Source: Crocinitomix sp.
GTDB taxonomy: Bacteria; Bacteroidota; Bacteroidia; Flavobacteriales_D; Crocinitomicaceae
Direction of reading: 5' to 3'
DNA length: 10,230 bases
Assembly (NCBI GenBank): GCA_020849935.1
Contig: JADZFJ010000259.1
Location: forward strand, 1 to 10,230
The stretch's first letter is position 1, and each line of letters begins with the position of its first letter. Below the pieces are notes generated by a model. That model was not told where the DNA came from and ran no database searches. It worked only from the letters and a program-made list of their open reading frames with translations. The position numbers and the translations under genes were made by a program. Below are positions 7,354 to 10,230 of the stretch, in pieces.

Positions 7354-8461
7354 AGATAAAGTGATCGTGTTGATCTCTCCAGAACCTTGGGGAGAAAATT
7401 TTGTGTCTAAACACCACTATGCGAATTATTTAGCCAAGAACAATAAAGTGTATTTTCTAAATCCAGCCGATGGTTCGGCTAAATTTCCCTTGTCAGGGAT
7501 GGACATTCGCACAAAAAAGATCCATGAAAATTTAACAATTGTATCTTATAAAAACTTGATTCCGAGGTTAAACAGCTTGCCAAAATTTATTCAAAAATCA
7601 ACCTATCGCCAGCAAATTCAGCGCTTAAAAAAGCTTTTAAATCTCTCTAAAATAGACTTGATTTGGAGTTTTGATCCCAATCGATTTTTTGACCTCAGCC
7701 ATTGGAAAACAGAAAAAACAATCTATCACACGGTTGATTTTCACCCAAAGGCAAAATTTGAAAAAGACATCGTGCTAGGTTCGAATTACTTTTTTGGGGT
7801 GGCCGACCTCATTTTAGAAGAACATCAAGTCTATCGGAAAGGAATGGTCATTCCGCATGCAAGTGATTTAGATGGATTTAACACAAAAATCGAACTGCAA
7901 TTACCGGGACAAAATAAAATTCGCGCTATTTACACGGGAAATTTTCACCAAGACATTAATTATGAGGTGTTAAAATCGCTCGCAAAAGATAATTCGGATG
8001 TTGATTTTATGCTGATTGGTCCTACCGCACCATCAAATTTATCTTCCAAAAACACGATTGAAAAAGAAGATTTTACCGCGCTAAAAAACTTAGAAAATGT
8101 CTTTTTTCTAGGAAATATTCCCCCTTCACATTTAATGTCTTACCTAGAATTGGCGGATATCAACCTGGTTCTATTTAAAAAATCACAGGAAAAAAAACAT
8201 TGCAGTCCGCACAAATTAATGGCTTATTTTTATTCAGGGAATCCTACCTTGTCTAATTATATCGATGCGCATAAAAACAGTGAAACAAACCTACTGTTAA
8301 TGGCGAAAAATGATGCTGAAATTTTAGAAAAATTCCACGAACTAAAAACGAATCTTACGCTTTACAAATCGCCCGAATTAATCCAACTTCGCCGCAATTT
8401 TGCCATTGAAAACTCGTACCAAACAAGGATTCATGAAATCGAAAAAATTCTGAACGACTAA
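7337..8461 (+). CDS. GT4-like glycosyltransferase, TuaH-like
   Basis: 374-residue GT-B-type glycosyltransferase, more divergent than its neighbours. The N-terminal half has VIVLISPEPWGENFVSKHHY (9-28), then YFLNPADG, LIWSFDP (108-114) and IYHTVDFHP (129-137), resembling the TuaH/teichuronic-acid type of transferase. The C-terminal donor half has AIYTGNFHQDINYEVLKSL (197-215), DFMLIGP (223-229), VFFLGNIPPSHLMSYLELAD (255-274) and the sugar-nucleotide segment CSPHKLMAYFYSGNPTLSN (289-307). That last segment replaces the usual GT4 E-x7-E by an S-P-x-K-L motif. The ATG at 7337 overlaps the previous gene by 17 nt, the longest overlap here. No later ATG is compatible with the first beta strand, though a GTG start at codon 9 is possible. 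The stop and the next start share one base (TAATG). Donor unknown; the glycosyltransferase assignment is fairly sure and the TuaH-like label less so. Confidence 0.8.
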   Translation: MSWFIKDKVIVLISPEPWGENFVSKHHYANYLAKNNKVYFLNPADGSAKFPLSGMDIRTKKIHENLTIVSYKNLIPRLNSLPKFIQKSTYRQQIQRLKKLLNLSKIDLIWSFDPNRFFDLSHWKTEKTIYHTVDFHPKAKFEKDIVLGSNYFFGVADLILEEHQVYRKGMVIPHASDLDGFNTKIELQLPGQNKIRAIYTGNFHQDINYEVLKSLAKDNSDVDFMLIGPTAPSNLSSKNTIEKEDFTALKNLENVFFLGNIPPSHLMSYLELADINLVLFKKSQEKKHCSPHKLMAYFYSGNPTLSNYIDAHKNSETNLLLMAKNDAEILEKFHELKTNLTLYKSPELIQLRRNFAIENSYQTRIHEIEKILND

Positions 8462-9336
8462 TGCCATTTTTTTCAATCGTCATACCAACCTATAACCGCG
8501 CAAATTTGATTGAAAAAACGATTAGTTCGGTTTTGTCTCAAGATTTTGTTGATTTTGAGATTATTGTGGTGGACGATGGAAGCACCGACGCCACACAAGG
8601 GGTTATTCAGGAAATTAATGACCCTCGCATCCGTTATATTCATCAAGAAAACGGAGAACGGGGAAAAGCACGAAATACCGGGGTAAAAAACGCAAGTGGC
8701 TCCTATGTTTTTTTCTTAGATTCGGATGACCTGATTTATCCCGATCATTTATCACACGCGTTCAAAAACCTTGAATCACTTGAATTTCCAGTTTTTTTTC
8801 ACAGTCGGTACGAACTTTTGGAGGGAAATTCGAAAGGGAAATCAACCCAGCTAAATAAAAAAAATCTCCTTCAAAAAGTACAAGAACAAAACCAGTTCGC
8901 TTGTCAATTTTTTTTACGAAAATCAGAAGCTTTGCTTTGCCCATTTTCAGAAAATCGCCAGTTAAAAATTGGAGAAGATTGGGAGGTGATTTTAAAAATT
9001 GCGCAACGTTATCCTCTTCATTTTTCTAACCATGTTACTGCTGCCATTGTGGTGCACGGCAACCGAACCATGGAATTAGCTTCAGAAAAAGACATCCTTC
9101 GTTCGCGCGATATTTTGGTGGAAAATTTAAAAACCGATTCCCTGATTTCGACAAAGGTTAGGGAGAATGTTTGGGTCGAACTCACCACCTTGGCTGCGCT
9201 ATCAGCTGCGATCGCCAAAAATAAAAAAACGGCATGGTCGCTTTGGCTCAAAGGAATTAAAAAAAGGCCGCGACATATCTTAAAACGAAGAACATTCGCT
9301 ATTTTTAAAAAAATTATTGTTGGATGGAGAAACTAA
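8461..9336 (+). CDS. GT2 family glycosyltransferase (second in cluster)
   Basis: 291-residue GT-A glycosyltransferase. Motifs in order are FFSIVIPTYNRANLIEKTIS (3-22), DDGS (38-41), GERGKARNTGVKNASG (65-80), the metal-binding DSDD (87-90) and the acidic pair E172-D173 in KIGEDWEVILKIAQR. The last 40 residues are strongly basic. It is shorter than the other GT2 and differs widely outside the motifs, so it is not a recent tandem copy and probably adds a different sugar or linkage. The start shares one base with the preceding stop (TAATG), with no Shine-Dalgarno sequence, consistent with re-initiation. The 3' end overlaps the next gene by 13 nt. Between 8792 and 8915 it holds three 8-base homopolymer runs (T, A, T); the frame is intact in this copy. 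Confidence 0.92.
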   Translation: MPFFSIVIPTYNRANLIEKTISSVLSQDFVDFEIIVVDDGSTDATQGVIQEINDPRIRYIHQENGERGKARNTGVKNASGSYVFFLDSDDLIYPDHLSHAFKNLESLEFPVFFHSRYELLEGNSKGKSTQLNKKNLLQKVQEQNQFACQFFLRKSEALLCPFSENRQLKIGEDWEVILKIAQRYPLHFSNHVTAAIVVHGNRTMELASEKDILRSRDILVENLKTDSLISTKVRENVWVELTTLAALSAAIAKNKKTAWSLWLKGIKKRPRHILKRRTFAIFKKIIVGWRN

Positions 9337-10230
9337 AAGTAATTCACGTACTGTACTCAGGCCTTGGTGGGCACAGTAATGTAGTTTTTCCACTTTTAGA
9401 AACCGATTTTGGCAAAAATCATATCAATATTTTAGTTTTTTTCGGAGTCGAGCCCATGTTGCCGGCTTACCGAGATTATTGTAAAAAATTGGGAATTAAT
9501 TATTTTACCATCGAGAAAAAACCAAAAAGATACCTGAATGCATTTGCTTCGTTTAAAAAATTAATCCGTGCACAAAAACCAGATCGGATCCTGATTCACA
9601 GCAATGAATTAATTATCCCAAGCATTCGTTATCGCAATAAAAATTCTGAATGTGATGTGTATTATATCGAACACGAAAACAATGCAACCAAAGGATTTGT
9701 CTTGAATTTTTTGAGTAAATACGCACTCAAAAGAGCTGATGCAGTGATCTGTCTCACTGAAAATTATCAAAAAGAGCTTACCGATAAATACCATCCAAAA
9801 GTACCTACTGTTGTAATTCCAAATGGGATCAACACGGAAAAATTTCATCCTTCCATCTTAAAATCGTCCGAGCAAATTATCCTCGGAATGGCTTCTCGCA
9901 TGATTCCTGGTAAAGATCATCCGATCCTTTTAAGATCTTTTAAAAAGGTGGTAGAAACCTTTCCAACGGCACATTTAAACATTGCAGGGATTGGCGAAAC
10001 ATTGGATGAAATTCAACAATTAACCCGTTCGCTCGGTTTAGAAAATCACGTTTCTTTTTTGGGAATGTTGGACGAAGAAAATTTAATTAAGTTTTACAAA
10101 GAACTTAATTTGTATGTTTTAGCCACCAAAAGTGAAACCATGAGCACAGCTATTTTACAAGCAATGGCCAGTGGTTTGCCTGTCATTTCATCAAATATTC
10201 AAAATAATACCGAATTAATTGACGATGGTG
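9324..10230 (+). CDS. GT4 family glycosyltransferase, 3' end outside window
   Basis: The first 302 residues of a GT-B glycosyltransferase. The acceptor domain begins KLKVIHVLYSGLGGHSNVVF (3-22) with the glycine-rich loop typical of GT4, followed by YYIEHENNATKG (113-124) and an inter-domain VVIPNGINTEKFHP (163-176). The donor domain has GMASRMIPGKDHPILLRSF (188-206) with the phosphate-binding R192/K197 pair, LNIAGIGE (218-225), VSFLGMLDEENL (243-254) and SETMSTAILQAMASGLPVIS (270-289). In that last segment the second Glu of the E-x7-E motif is Gln (E271, Q279). The ATG at 9324 overlaps the GT2 end by 13 nt and has no clear Shine-Dalgarno sequence. Some 60-80 C-terminal residues should lie beyond the right edge. 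The opening glycines and overall layout are those of active GT4 enzymes. The transferred sugar is unknown. Confidence 0.9.
   Translation, partial: MEKLKVIHVLYSGLGGHSNVVFPLLETDFGKNHINILVFFGVEPMLPAYRDYCKKLGINYFTIEKKPKRYLNAFASFKKLIRAQKPDRILIHSNELIIPSIRYRNKNSECDVYYIEHENNATKGFVLNFLSKYALKRADAVICLTENYQKELTDKYHPKVPTVVIPNGINTEKFHPSILKSSEQIILGMASRMIPGKDHPILLRSFKKVVETFPTAHLNIAGIGETLDEIQQLTRSLGLENHVSFLGMLDEENLIKFYKELNLYVLATKSETMSTAILQAMASGLPVISSNIQNNTELIDDG

Noticed and set aside
5252..9336. Idea that the two GT2 genes, or the two GT4 genes, are recent tandem duplicates
   Set aside because: Within each pair only the family motifs agree; lengths and the remaining sequence differ widely.
9609..9848. 79-codon minus-strand frame opposite the last GT4
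   Set aside because: Antisense to a clearly coding region, with no start signal or family features.
1..10230. Defence system, mobile element, CRISPR array or secretion locus
   Set aside because: No nuclease, transposase, integrase, repeat array, att-like direct repeats or toxin-antitoxin pair was found. All coding space is taken by housekeeping and glycan genes.

Overview
The window is AT-rich and looks like a chromosomal segment of a member of the Bacteroidota, most likely Flavobacteriales. Three things point there: a DUF4293 membrane protein (a family essentially confined to this phylum), two copies of the octamer TATATTTG that fit the Bacteroidota -7 promoter box TAnnTTTG, and mostly weak or absent Shine-Dalgarno sequences. 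Genus cannot be read from the sequence. I see no tRNA, rRNA, CRISPR array, insertion sequence, integrase or attachment site.

Left part (1-2991, minus strand): three housekeeping-type genes. Reading leftward they are an rdgB/HAM1 nucleotide-pool sanitation pyrophosphatase (2341-2922), a four-helix DUF4293 membrane protein of unknown role (1708-2211), and a Uup-type ABC-F ATPase (2-1705) whose C-terminal end lies outside the window. DUF4293 and the ABC-F gene are 2 nt apart and probably form one transcript from a recognisable promoter at 2230-2263. rdgB probably starts from the divergent region at 2923-3010.

Right part (3011-10230, plus strand): a surface-glycan assembly operon running off the right edge. 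In order it encodes a Wzx-like oligosaccharide flippase, an FkbM-family methyltransferase, a GT2 glycosyltransferase, a GT4 glycosyltransferase, a GT4-like/TuaH-like glycosyltransferase, a second GT2, and a second GT4 (cut by the window end). All six junctions overlap (8, 4, 4, 17, 1 and 13 nt), so translation of the set is probably tightly coupled. The simplest reading is that the five glycosyltransferases build a lipid-linked repeat unit on the cytoplasmic face of the inner membrane, FkbM O-methylates a sugar, and Wzx flips the product. The priming transferase, the polymerase (Wzy), the chain-length regulator and the nucleotide-sugar enzymes are not in view.

The two halves meet at an 88-bp intergenic region where two candidate -7 boxes face each other around a perfect 10-bp palindrome. 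No clearly new biological system is visible. The points most worth a second look are this divergent promoter, the fully overlapping glycan operon, a Glu-to-Gln change in the active-site motif of the last glycosyltransferase, and the pairing of an unknown membrane protein with an ABC-F ribosome factor.
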